In this document: piece after piece, positions 1 through 8,001 of the stretch
How positions within the stretch are numbered: position 1 is the stretch's first letter
Layout of the letters: every line of letters starts with the position of its first letter
NCBI GenBank assembly: GCA_938036915.1
Contig: CALHVV010000038.1
Span: 1 to 39,119 of the forward strand
Source: an uncultured Candidatus Saccharibacteria bacterium
GTDB lineage: Bacteria > Patescibacteriota > Saccharimonadia > Saccharimonadales > Saccharimonadaceae
Reading direction: 5' to 3'
Length of the DNA: 39,119 nucleotides
The notes under the pieces: generated by a model
Seen by the model: the letters and a program-made list of their open reading frames with translations, nothing else
Told to the model about the DNA's origin: nothing
Databases searched by the model: none
Made by a program: the position numbers and the translations under genes

Positions 1-165
1 CACTTGGTCATAGAAACTCTCGGTCGATTGCTGCGTATTGGTGTTATTCGACTCCTGGCGAGTCGCCACCATGCGAATAACCGATGCCACCGCTGCCACC
101 ACCAACGAAATCACCAAGATAGTGACAATAATCGGAAAAACTTTTGGCCGCTCGCCTTTATACAT
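1..165 (-). CDS. Single-pass membrane protein, N-terminal part
   Basis: This is the first 55 codons of a minus-strand gene that runs off the left edge. The translation opens MYKGERPKVFP, followed by a strongly hydrophobic stretch of about 20 residues (IIVTILVISLVVAAVASVI). A polar Asn/Thr/Gln/Ser-rich segment comes next (residues about 39-50). This is an N-in, single-helix anchor followed by an external linker; the functional domain lies outside the window. The ATG is preceded by TATTGT with exactly 6 nt between, and there is no Shine-Dalgarno, matching the leaderless pattern seen at other genes here. The family cannot be named from this fragment. Confidence 0.6.
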   Translation of the reverse strand, partial: MYKGERPKVFPIIVTILVISLVVAAVASVIRMVATRQESNNTNTQQSTESFYDQV

Positions 166-171
166 GAGAGT

Positions 172-177
172 ACAATA
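172..177 (-). promoter_or_regulatory. -10 box, leaderless arrangement, for the membrane protein at 165
   Basis: Minus-strand TATTGT lies 6 nt before the ATG. This would put the transcription start on or next to the start codon. No -35 element is obvious. Confidence 0.4.
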
Positions 178-273
178 CCACAAAGCCTACGAAAACTCAA
201 TAGATCCAAGAGTATAATGCGGAAAAACCCCTGTGATTATGCCGCAAGTACTCACGAGCACCGACTACACAAG

Positions 274-1506
274 TTAGTGCCAACTGACACGCTGCTTGCT
301 GCCAAGAAACGTGTTGGTTGTTTTTGTATTCTTTTGGAATGGCGTATTTTCGGGCTTCTTGGCAAAGGAACGATGAGACGATGTCTCAACAAATACATTT
401 GGGTGGTTTTGCGTGTTCTCGGGAGATGGCGCTGCAGCGAGCTTTTGCTCTTGCATCTGCTGCATGAGCTGCATAGCAGGCTCCGATTGCTCAAGACGGC
501 GACCCAGCTCGGCAAGGTTCTCATTCGTCTCGCTCTCAATATTGCGGTCAGAGAAAAAGCTCCCATAGCCACTGACAAAACGTGCGAGTGATGGATCAGC
601 TGCTGCAAGCGCATTATATGCAATATCACCATTTTTGATGCACAGCAAGAACTCCTCTGCCGCAACAGCTCGCACTGCTTCACGCGCTTTTTCGGTATTG
701 AGAATATCGCCATGTGTCTCAGTATTCACCTGGTCTTTGCCCATCACATACTCACCAGTGTCACCCACGCCAGCCTCCAGCACTTCTGTAGTAACGCGGG
801 TTTTTATGCGCTGTTTGACACCACCATCATGCGTATCAAGATGCTCGTCAATGCCAAGCCTTTCAAACTGCTGCTGCACCTTGGTCTCGGTCTTGTGCGT
901 TTGCTTGTCGAACTTCCCTTTCTGGTTGGCATGGATCGAGTCGCCCAAGCCATCGATCACATCAAGCGCCGCAAGCCGCGAGTCTCCCTCCCCAGCCAAA
1001 CGATCGGCTGTCGATGCATCAAGCTGATTATACACCTTGCGTGCACTCGTCCGGCGGCCATTTAATAGGTGATCGCCTTCGTCCTCAGGAGTAAGTGGCT
1101 CATACTGCTCATCCGGCAAAGCACTATCCTTCTCTGCCTCATCAGGTTCGCCAGTCTTGCTCACGTCCCGGTAGAAGCGATTTGTCGCCATCTCATCAGG
1201 ATTAGGATTCTCTCGCTTATGGGATTGGGGAGAACCATACAGCGCATTCACCTGCCTGGCAAGGTCATCCATCCGCGGGTCGCTATTCTCTGGCGTGGTG
1301 GTGTCTATTTTGTCGAAGGTGTTGCTGCTGAGCTCGTTGTTGCCACCAAGGCTGGCGTAGAGACTCTCTGCCGCGGCTTTATTTTTCTCAAACTGCACAG
1401 AATCTGTCTCTTGAGTAACACCATACTTCTCACGAAGTCTTTTTCGTTCGTCTGGTGGAAGCTCGTAATAGTTACCAGGTAATTTATTTGTCGTCTGGGG
1501 GTACAT
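274..1506 (-). CDS. Hypothetical hydrophilic protein, 410 aa
   Basis: I do not recognise this protein. The start ATG (MYPQTTNKLPG...) is chosen because GGAG lies 9 nt upstream; the frame stays open 21 codons further upstream but without a ribosome binding site. The sequence is very polar, rich in Asp, Glu, Asn and Thr, and has no signal peptide or membrane segment. A disordered, acidic N-terminal half (about residues 1-170) is followed by a probably helical region (about 180-340), with one Cys near residue 295. The last 60 residues are Pro/Thr/Lys-rich and disordered. It is likely cytoplasmic or a substrate of a secretion system, but nothing shows which. Its downstream neighbour on the same strand is the membrane protein at 165, which has its own promoter. 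Confidence 0.7.
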   Translation of the reverse strand: MYPQTTNKLPGNYYELPPDERKRLREKYGVTQETDSVQFEKNKAAAESLYASLGGNNELSSNTFDKIDTTTPENSDPRMDDLARQVNALYGSPQSHKRENPNPDEMATNRFYRDVSKTGEPDEAEKDSALPDEQYEPLTPEDEGDHLLNGRRTSARKVYNQLDASTADRLAGEGDSRLAALDVIDGLGDSIHANQKGKFDKQTHKTETKVQQQFERLGIDEHLDTHDGGVKQRIKTRVTTEVLEAGVGDTGEYVMGKDQVNTETHGDILNTEKAREAVRAVAAEEFLLCIKNGDIAYNALAAADPSLARFVSGYGSFFSDRNIESETNENLAELGRRLEQSEPAMQLMQQMQEQKLAAAPSPENTQNHPNVFVETSSHRSFAKKPENTPFQKNTKTTNTFLGSKQRVSWH

Positions 1507-1689
1507 CTGGTTTTTCTCCGCTTGTAGGGCTGTTGTTATTAGTTTGTTACACAATAGAACCTCCAGCAAGAAAAGTCAAGCTAGCTGCCTGTGTATAGAT
1601 ATGTGTTTTCTCCTCTTTATATTTTATACAGTCGATGAAAAAGAAGTGTATGGGTGTAGAAGATTAGTGACTTTGCTCGCGTGCCGCAT

Positions 1690-2487
1690 CTACGCTGCGC
1701 GAACAAGCGTATTATCACCTTGTGGCAGGTCGCTACTACCCACGCCTGCTCCGTCTGGTGCAGCACTAATCTGGTTCCAGTCTTCTAAATATGGTGCCAC
1801 CGTGCGGTCACCACCCTCAATCGGTGTTTCAACCGCCACAACCAAAGGCGGCCTCCCTTCATAACAGTCAATAACGTATTGCGTTGTTCCCTGCTCACTC
1901 GTTGTTGTCACAACCATCCGAGCTGTTGCATCATCTGGCACAAGACCAGTTGTGCCAAATGTATCACGAGTAAATTGGCATGCATCGGTCACTCGCGCCT
2001 CATACGGTTCTCCACCCACATCACAGCAGACCACTCGCCAATCGGCCAGATCCATCGAGCCAAATTCATAATGCTTTAGAGTGCCCATATTACCTGCCGG
2101 ATCATACAAAAAGCCATACGTTGGCCCCTTCTTTTCTATCGCGCGCAACTTGTCGAGCCGAGCGTCAAGCTTCTCTCGCTCTTTTTTATCCAGGGATTGA
2201 TCTGCCAATCGACCCTCAATTTCTCTCTCTTCTCTCTGCACCTCTGCTTCAAATAGCTGACGCGCCACTCCTTCGTTCGCTGCCCGCCGCTCCATCTCCG
2301 CCTCAGTCAGGGGCTGCAGCTCACCACTCGCCTGGGCTGCTTCGACGATGGCATCGTGCGTCGCCTGGTAGGTAGAGCGATCGAGGCTATCGGCAGACGC
2401 CTCTGGATCGTGCGGATCGGGCAGCTCAGCGTCAGCTCGCTCTTCACCATTAGAAAATGATGTATCCATTGCTTCGCCTTGTGCCAT
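1690..2487 (-). CDS. Hypothetical coiled-coil protein, 265 aa
   Basis: I do not recognise this protein. The ATG at 2487 is preferred over the in-frame TTG two codons upstream because GAGG sits 6 nt before it. Residues 1-50 are acidic and disordered. Residues about 58-118 are a charged Glu/Arg/Lys/Ala-rich segment that should form a coiled coil. The C-terminal half (from about residue 120) looks like a compact beta-rich domain with four cysteines, including an adjacent pair (VVCCDVGG), and no obvious zinc motif spacing. There is no signal peptide or membrane helix. It is flanked by another unrecognised gene and by polA, with its own leader, so it is probably monocistronic. Confidence 0.7.
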   Translation of the reverse strand: MAQGEAMDTSFSNGEERADAELPDPHDPEASADSLDRSTYQATHDAIVEAAQASGELQPLTEAEMERRAANEGVARQLFEAEVQREEREIEGRLADQSLDKKEREKLDARLDKLRAIEKKGPTYGFLYDPAGNMGTLKHYEFGSMDLADWRVVCCDVGGEPYEARVTDACQFTRDTFGTTGLVPDDATARMVVTTTSEQGTTQYVIDCYEGRPPLVVAVETPIEGGDRTVAPYLEDWNQISAAPDGAGVGSSDLPQGDNTLVRAA

Positions 2488-2581
2488 GCCCAACCTCTAT
2501 TCTGTTTTGCTTGTGATGGCCCAAATTATACACCACTACCAGTGATTTGTCTATAGTCTGACCTCTGTTCGGTCGATGTTC

Positions 2582-5149
2582 TTAGACCGCTCCCCAATGC
2601 TCACCAATCGAGACATCGACTTTGAGCTTAACACCAAGCTGCGGGTAAATATGCTCCATTGTCTCGCGCAGGATATGGCTCACCTGCTCGGCATGGGCGC
2701 GCGGGCACTCGACCATAATACTATCGTGGATCTGCACCACCTGCCAACCGAGCGGCTGGCCATCACCATCGGCCAGCTGCGCTCCAGCCTGGGCTAATTT
2801 GTCTTCCACCGCCAGCATGGCAAGCTTCATGAGGTCGGCCTCGGTACCCTGGATCGGCATATTGGCAGCCGCTCGCTCGGCAGCGCTGCGCACCGCAAAG
2901 TTACGCGACGCAACATCCGGCGTCCAGCGGCGGCGACCAAACAGCGTCTGGACAAAGCCCGCATCATGCGCCTGTTGGATAGTCTGCGCCATATAGGCTT
3001 TGAGCTTCGGCCGAAGGCGATAATACTCATCAATAAAGTGCTGCGCCTCGGCATAGCTCATATGGGCTGCAGCAGCCAAGCCATGCTGGCTCATCCCATA
3101 GAGCACCCCAAAATTCACCACCTTGGCCCGGCGGCGCTGCTCCTTCGTGACGACATCAAGTGGCACTCCATACACCTGGGCAGCTGTGTTCGCGTGGATG
3201 TCAATATCGGTATTAAAATCGCGAATCATCGCCTCCTCCCCCGACAGCACCGCCGCTAGGCGCAGCTCAAACTGCGAATAGTCAGCATTGACAAACACAT
3301 TACCCGGCGCTGGCACAAAGGCATCGCGAACGTGTCGCCCCAGCTCACTGCGAATGGGGATGTTTTGCAAATTTGGGTCGGTGCTACTCAGGCGGCCCGT
3401 CGCTACCACATCTTGGTTGAAGGTGGTGTGGATATAGCCCGCGTCGTCGGTCAGCTGCGGCAGCGCCTCAACATACGTGTTTTGCAGCTTCGTCAGCTCG
3501 CGGTAGCGCTCCACCAGCCCGATAATCGGGTGATGCGGCCGGAGCTTGTCTAGCTCCTTCTGGCTCGTCGAGTAGCCTGTCTTGCCCTTCTTGATGCCCG
3601 CCGTCGGCAGCTGGAGTTTCACAAAGAGTGCCTCGGCTAGCTGGGCCGGGCTGCCAATATTAAGCTCATACCCCACCATGCCATAGATCCGCTGCTGCAA
3701 CTCGGCAATCTCGCTGCTCAAGGTGCGCTGCATCGCCGCAAGCGTGCGGCTATCGAGCCGGATACCGCGCCACTCCATCCGCGCCAGCACAGGAATAAGC
3801 GGAAAGTCCATTGTCCGCGCCACCCGGGCAAGCTCGGGCAGCGCATCAAGCGCCTGAGTTTGCTCATCGTATACCGCCCACAGCGCACTAATGGCAAGAC
3901 GTGGGTCATCAAGCGACTCCAGCCCCGCGAGATCAGCCAGCGCCCGCGACGTGCGCAGTGGATTAAGCAAAAACGACCCCTGGGCGGTATCATGCTTCAC
4001 GACTGGCAGCTGCCGCACGCCACGGGTGAGCAAGCGGCGTAATAATTCCTTGGTGCGGTGCCCGACAATCGGCACATGCGGAATAACATCAATCGCATCA
4101 CGCCAGCTCAGGCGGGCTGCCTTACCTCGCTCGTGGCTCACCCAGACGCCGCCCTCGACCGGCCAGACCAGCAGCTCTTTAGCCATCAGGAAAAGTGCCT
4201 TAGCCTGATGAGCAGGCAGCTCGGCCGCATGCTGCACCACTGGTGCGTCAGATGGCTGAGTACTCTCTGCCGCCTGCATCTGCGGCGGCACGTGGCGCAG
4301 CAAACTACGAAATTCCAGCCGCTGCAACATCTCCCGCACCGCCGCTGGGTCGCAGTTGTCCATTGCCATCGCTGCTCGGTCAAGCGTCACTGGTGCATCG
4401 GTATATAGCCGGGCTAGCTCGCGGCTCATATAGGCCGAATCTTTGCCCTGCTCCAGCTTGCGCCGCAGCGTATCCTTGACCTGCCAGAGGTTGTCGTAGA
4501 GGTTGTCAAGCGTGTCGAATTGCTGCAGCAGCTTGACCGCTGTCTTCTCCCCCACCCCCGGTACGCCCGGGATATTATCCGACGCATCACCCTTGAGGCT
4601 CTTAAAGTCGAGGAACTGGCCAATCCGAATACCATAGCGTTGCTCGAAGGCAGGGATGTCGAATTTGTCAATATTGGTCAAGCCTTTTTTGAGGGCGTAG
4701 AGATAGGTATTTTGGTCGAGTATTTGCAGAGCATCGAGGTCGCTCGTGATGAGATATGTCTCGATATCCCCCTGCTGCTCGGCCTGAGCATCGAGCGTCG
4801 CCATAATATCGTCTGCCTCATAATCATCAAACTCATATAGCGGCCAACCAAACGCCTGCAAAAGCTCGTGCAACAGTGGTATCTGGGCGTAAAAATCTGG
4901 CGGAGCGGGCTTGCGACCAGCCTTGTATTGGTCGTAAATGGCAAGACGGCGGCGGATGTTGGTCTTGGGCTTATCCCACGCCACGCACACGTAGTCTGGC
5001 TGGAGGCGCTTGATCAGCTCCAGGCTCAGCGCCGCAAAGCCATACACCCCGCCAGTTGGTGTGCCATCAGCCGTCGAGAGGTTGGGCATGGCATAGTACC
5101 CACGGTAGAACACACTTTTGCCATCGATAATCACTAGGCGCTTCATCAT
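2582..5149 (-). CDS. polA: DNA polymerase I
   Basis: This is a DNA-repair and Okazaki-fragment-processing polymerase of 855 aa. The N-terminal 5'-3' exonuclease (FEN) domain covers about residues 1-290, with DDYEADDIMATL and the helix-hairpin-helix GDASDNIPGVPGVGEKTA. The middle 3'-5' exonuclease region lacks recognisable DEDD residues, so proofreading is probably absent. The C-terminal polymerase domain has motif A (DYSQFELRLAAVLSGEE), motif B (RRRAKVVNFGVLYGMS, with the Arg, Lys, Phe and Tyr of the O-helix) and motif C (QIHDSIMVE). In motif C the usual His-Asp-Glu reads His-Asp-Ser. The start is MMKRLVIIDGKS, where family homology begins. The tandem ATG follows TATACT by exactly 6 nt and has no Shine-Dalgarno. 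Confidence 0.97.
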   Translation of the reverse strand: MMKRLVIIDGKSVFYRGYYAMPNLSTADGTPTGGVYGFAALSLELIKRLQPDYVCVAWDKPKTNIRRRLAIYDQYKAGRKPAPPDFYAQIPLLHELLQAFGWPLYEFDDYEADDIMATLDAQAEQQGDIETYLITSDLDALQILDQNTYLYALKKGLTNIDKFDIPAFEQRYGIRIGQFLDFKSLKGDASDNIPGVPGVGEKTAVKLLQQFDTLDNLYDNLWQVKDTLRRKLEQGKDSAYMSRELARLYTDAPVTLDRAAMAMDNCDPAAVREMLQRLEFRSLLRHVPPQMQAAESTQPSDAPVVQHAAELPAHQAKALFLMAKELLVWPVEGGVWVSHERGKAARLSWRDAIDVIPHVPIVGHRTKELLRRLLTRGVRQLPVVKHDTAQGSFLLNPLRTSRALADLAGLESLDDPRLAISALWAVYDEQTQALDALPELARVARTMDFPLIPVLARMEWRGIRLDSRTLAAMQRTLSSEIAELQQRIYGMVGYELNIGSPAQLAEALFVKLQLPTAGIKKGKTGYSTSQKELDKLRPHHPIIGLVERYRELTKLQNTYVEALPQLTDDAGYIHTTFNQDVVATGRLSSTDPNLQNIPIRSELGRHVRDAFVPAPGNVFVNADYSQFELRLAAVLSGEEAMIRDFNTDIDIHANTAAQVYGVPLDVVTKEQRRRAKVVNFGVLYGMSQHGLAAAAHMSYAEAQHFIDEYYRLRPKLKAYMAQTIQQAHDAGFVQTLFGRRRWTPDVASRNFAVRSAAERAAANMPIQGTEADLMKLAMLAVEDKLAQAGAQLADGDGQPLGWQVVQIHDSIMVECPRAHAEQVSHILRETMEHIYPQLGVKLKVDVSIGEHWGAV

Positions 5150-5155
5150 AGTTCT

Positions 5156-5161
5156 AGTATA
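5156..5161 (-). promoter_or_regulatory. -10 box of polA, leaderless arrangement
   Basis: Minus-strand TATACT is followed by AGAACT and then ATGATG. The 6-nt gap places the expected transcription start at the start codon, and no ribosome binding site is present. Confidence 0.6.
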
Positions 5162-5222
5162 GCATTGGTGCGGTGCGGAAACATCCTCGCGCGGCACCTC
5201 TACCCTGCTCCCTGCCCTCCAG

Positions 5223-6458
5223 TTATAGCGTAGGTTGAGTGCGCTGGCGCCGGCGACGCCACCACCACACTAGCCAACCAGCCAGTGCGATGAGTAGCAA
5301 GCACAGGCTTATCAGCAGTGCTGGCACAAAGTTGCTCATCAGCTCAGCCAGCGGACCCTGCGCAGCAAACGCACCCTTTTTCTTCTTCACCGTCATCCGT
5401 TTGGTGCCCGGCTTTTTATCTTTCTTGTCGTCCTTTTTCTCTGGTGGAGTAGCCGGTGGTTTTTCGCTAGTGGTTGGAGTGCCGCTTTGGTATATCTTGA
5501 CATAGTCGATAAGGAAGGTCTGGTTGGCAAACTTCTTCGATGAGTCGGGCGGGTGCTCCTCACTCTTCCACTCCACATAATCGTTGAGGATAACATACCA
5601 CGTATCGTCAAAGACCTGCCTAAATTGATTCGCGTCCATGCCCATTTTTGCTGGTTTTTCTGCTGGAACTCGAGTGGTTGGATGACTTTTCTCATCGCCC
5701 GCTCGATAGTTATACACCAGCACTGGCTGGTTATCCACGAAGAATCTGACCGTCTCACCATCGTATTCCGTCGCCCAGACATGCCAGTTGTTCGCCAATG
5801 TCACTGGGGACGGTATGAGGTTCTCTCGGCTATGCCCTAGCCCCTTCGTCTTCCATATCTGCGATGATGGGCTGTGGTAGCAGCGAATATGCGTCGTCGA
5901 CCATGTGTAGGTCGGTGTCCATGAATACCACTCCAGCATGTCGAGCTCACCATAGGGGTCATTCGCTTGCTTGTTGTTGCTACAGTTGGCAAGCGTCACA
6001 CTATTGCGCAGCCAAATAGCTGGGCGCGTCCCATTCTCGCCATTCCAGTTAATCTTCGCCCGCACCTCCACGCGGAATGGCTTATGCCCATCGAGCACCC
6101 GACCCGACTCCACTCGCCCACTCTGGTAGCGTGTCATCTTGCCAGACGGGCACGGCTCTTGGCTGGCGTTGCTATCGCCCAGTGGCTCAGCCACACTCGA
6201 CACACAGTGACGCCGGGTCATAATCTGCAAAGCGCCGTTAGTCACCGCAACATTGTTGGCGCTATATGCCAAATGTTCCTTGCCATAATTATCTTTATTT
6301 TGCTGAAGAACCTTCCAATTCGACAGCGATGTATTAAACTCCTCGTTATACACCATCTGCCACTGCTGCGCCTGGGCAACCCCACCAAATATCACCGACA
6401 CAGCACCCGCAACAAGGACACTCACTACTCCATACACCAGCCCACCTTGTCGCTGCAC
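5223..6458 (-). CDS. Membrane-anchored GH16-family beta-glucanase/laminarinase-like hydrolase
   Basis: This is a predicted extracellular glycoside hydrolase of 411 aa. A signal peptide (hydrophobic to about residue 30, cleavage after AQA) precedes a GH16 jelly-roll domain at about residues 35-325. The catalytic signature GELDMLEW gives E171, D173 and E176 (the ExDxxE beta-bulge form), with the expected nucleophile and acid/base glutamates present. A Lys/Pro-rich linker follows, then one transmembrane helix near the C-terminus and an Arg-rich cytoplasmic tail, so the enzyme is tethered outside the membrane. The start is a GTG, chosen because GAGGAG lies 6 nt upstream. GH16 enzymes cleave beta-1,3/1,4-glucans or related galactans; the substrate here cannot be told. 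It lies upstream of polA, which has its own promoter. Confidence 0.85.
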   Translation of the reverse strand: MQRQGGLVYGVVSVLVAGAVSVIFGGVAQAQQWQMVYNEEFNTSLSNWKVLQQNKDNYGKEHLAYSANNVAVTNGALQIMTRRHCVSSVAEPLGDSNASQEPCPSGKMTRYQSGRVESGRVLDGHKPFRVEVRAKINWNGENGTRPAIWLRNSVTLANCSNNKQANDPYGELDMLEWYSWTPTYTWSTTHIRCYHSPSSQIWKTKGLGHSRENLIPSPVTLANNWHVWATEYDGETVRFFVDNQPVLVYNYRAGDEKSHPTTRVPAEKPAKMGMDANQFRQVFDDTWYVILNDYVEWKSEEHPPDSSKKFANQTFLIDYVKIYQSGTPTTSEKPPATPPEKKDDKKDKKPGTKRMTVKKKKGAFAAQGPLAELMSNFVPALLISLCLLLIALAGWLVWWWRRRRQRTQPTL

Positions 6459-6545
6459 TATTATCTCCTCAGCCTGCACTATCCGCGCTTATATACGTTA
6501 TTATATAAGTGTACACGTTTTGTCGGATTTTTCAATTGTTATAGC

Positions 6546-6650
6546 ATGAGTGGTGTCTTGCAGGATAAAACGCGGCGTTGCGTCGCAAGGCACACCACAC
6601 CCACATCGCCACACCTGTACCACTCAATAGCACCCCTTGCTACGTGCTAG
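6546..6650. ncRNA. Structured intergenic element, candidate RNA, strand unsure
   Basis: The 306-base gap between the GH16 start and the first WhiB gene holds a dense set of inverted repeats. GTGGTGT (6550-6556) pairs with ACACCAC (6592-6598), enclosing CTTGC (6557-6561)/GCAAG (6585-6589) and an inner ACGC/GCGT hairpin with loop GGCGTT. An alternative long-range pairing joins GAGTGGT with ACCACTC near 6620, and competes with the first stem. A separate hairpin TAGCAC/GTGCTA spans 6628-6649. No clear promoter or terminator decides the strand, and no known RNA family was recognised. It could be an RNA, a mobile-element remnant or a regulatory leader. Confidence 0.35.
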
Positions 6651-6764
6651 AAGGAGTGTTATTTTGCTACAAATCGTATCGTTTGTGCGAGTGTAGAGGT
6701 TGGTGTTTTTTAATAAAAATCTGAGTGTACAGTATACGGAGACAGGTAGTATATATGTTTATTC

Positions 6765-7178
6765 TTAATAGGCCTTTTTGCCTATATTCTTTAGCTGCGT
6801 TGCTGCACTCTTCGCACCCTGCCATACGTGGGGCTCTATTCCACCCCATATACCCGGCACCGGATTACCTTTACTCGCAAGCAAAACACGGAGCACAGCA
6901 CAGTGACCAATAGCTGAGCATGGCTCGCACTGCTTTAGTGCACTGATATATTCAGGTGATTGGGGATCCTCACTAAAATGATCACCCTCTTCGTTGCGAC
7001 ACGCGGCTTCATCCATCCAATTCTGAGGTAGTGGCATATCTTTGCGCTGCATCGCCCATATCGCACGTGCTCTTTGGCCTCTTGGTACTTCGTCTTTATT
7101 AAATGTACCTCGTGGTGTTCGTGATTGCTCAATCATAGCTTCTGCATTATTCCACACCACTGTTATTTTGCCAAGCAT
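6765..7178 (-). CDS. WhiB-family Fe-S transcriptional regulator
   Basis: This protein of up to 137 aa carries the WhiB signature: C60, then C84-X2-C87-X5-C93, followed by GIWGG at 109-113. In the family, the four cysteines bind a [4Fe-4S] cluster sensitive to O2 or NO, and the G-[IV]-W-G-G turn contacts the sigma factor or DNA. The tail is basic. Two starts are possible: ATG at 7178 (used here) or ATG at 7136 (residue 15), which is closer to the usual family length; neither has a convincing ribosome binding site. It lies 40 bp downstream of a second WhiB-type gene on the same strand and may be co-transcribed with it. WhiB proteins are otherwise typical of Actinobacteria and their phages. Confidence 0.87.
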   Translation of the reverse strand: MLGKITVVWNNAEAMIEQSRTPRGTFNKDEVPRGQRARAIWAMQRKDMPLPQNWMDEAACRNEEGDHFSEDPQSPEYISALKQCEPCSAIGHCAVLRVLLASKGNPVPGIWGGIEPHVWQGAKSAATQLKNIGKKAY

Positions 7179-7218
7179 AAGCAGAGTAGTGCGCTGCTTA
7201 TCACCCTACCCCCATTGC

Positions 7219-7935
7219 TCAGCGCCGCCGGACGTGCCGCCGCTTAGGTTTGGGTGCGCCCCACTGTTGGCGATCGGCCTCGGCTGTGCCACCCCGTATA
7301 TTGCCAGTAGGAATGATGCGCTGATAGCCCCGCAGCGCAAAGAGCAAACACTCAGCTGCCACTGGGCACTCAGCACAGTCTTCGCGCCGCTCGGGTTCTA
7401 GCCGCTGCCCTGTCTCGGCATCGATACACAGTGCCAAGCGAGCAAAAGCCTGCGGCGTGGGAATGTGCCCAATGTGCCGCCGCTCGGCCATGCACTGCTC
7501 TGCCCAGGCAATGCGTGCTTTGGGTGTGTCGTTTGCCTGGATAGCGTGGTGCATCGCAGTGGTGAGAGCGGTGGATTGGCTAGGAAGGTCGGTTGGTGCG
7601 GGGTTATCCATCAGTTGTTTGCGCTGTTTTGGTGTTAGGCCAGCACAGATCCCAACCGACACTCCTTCTCTCACTGCATACGCCGCACAGATGTCGATCA
7701 CTGCACAGCCAATGCAGCGCTGCAGGGCTGCTGCCTTGATTTCTGGATTATCACTAAAATATTCTTCGCTCGTGGCGGGGTTGCACGCAGCCTTGTGCAT
7801 CCATTGCGGTGGGAGTGCCGCTCCCTTTTGCTGCCGCACCCGCATCCGCAAATAGAAGATGCGCAACGCAAGGTCAGTTGGTGCATAGCGTCGGGGTTGC
7901 TCTGGTGGTAGCGATGCCGCTGGCTGCTCTTTCAT
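7219..7935 (-). CDS. Protein with two WhiB-like Fe-S modules
   Basis: This 238-aa protein contains two successive WhiB-like cysteine sets. Module 1 has C51, C74-X2-C77-X5-C83 and then GICAGLTPKQR, the counterpart of the family's GVWGGLT(E)xxR turn; an extra Cys replaces Trp. Module 2 has C170, C187-X2-C190-X5-C196 and then GNIRGG at 211-216, again in the position of GIWGG. The C-terminus is very basic (KPKRRHVRRR), consistent with DNA binding. The spacing in both modules fits a four-Cys [4Fe-4S] site. WhiB proteins normally have one such module, so this looks like an internal duplication or fusion. The gene is divergent from the kinase at 8002. TACAAT lies 9 nt before the ATG, suggesting a very short or absent leader. 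Confidence 0.85.
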   Translation of the reverse strand: MKEQPAASLPPEQPRRYAPTDLALRIFYLRMRVRQQKGAALPPQWMHKAACNPATSEEYFSDNPEIKAAALQRCIGCAVIDICAAYAVREGVSVGICAGLTPKQRKQLMDNPAPTDLPSQSTALTTAMHHAIQANDTPKARIAWAEQCMAERRHIGHIPTPQAFARLALCIDAETGQRLEPERREDCAECPVAAECLLFALRGYQRIIPTGNIRGGTAEADRQQWGAPKPKRRHVRRR

Positions 7936-7944
7936 CCTATTTTT

Positions 7945-7950
7945 ATTGTA
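7945..7950 (-). promoter_or_regulatory. -10 box of the two-module WhiB gene
   Basis: Minus-strand TACAAT lies 9 nt before the ATG, which predicts a leader of at most a few nucleotides. Confidence 0.4.
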
Positions 7951-7989
7951 TCATTCACCGCATCGCCAACCATAAGCATCATTATCTGC

Positions 7990-7995
7990 TATACT
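7990..7995 (+). promoter_or_regulatory. -10 box of the P-loop kinase gene, leaderless arrangement
   Basis: TATACT is followed by AGGGAT and then ATG. The AGGG inside the gap is too close to the start codon to act as a normal Shine-Dalgarno, so leaderless initiation is favoured. Confidence 0.55.
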
Positions 7996-8001
7996 AGGGA
8001 T

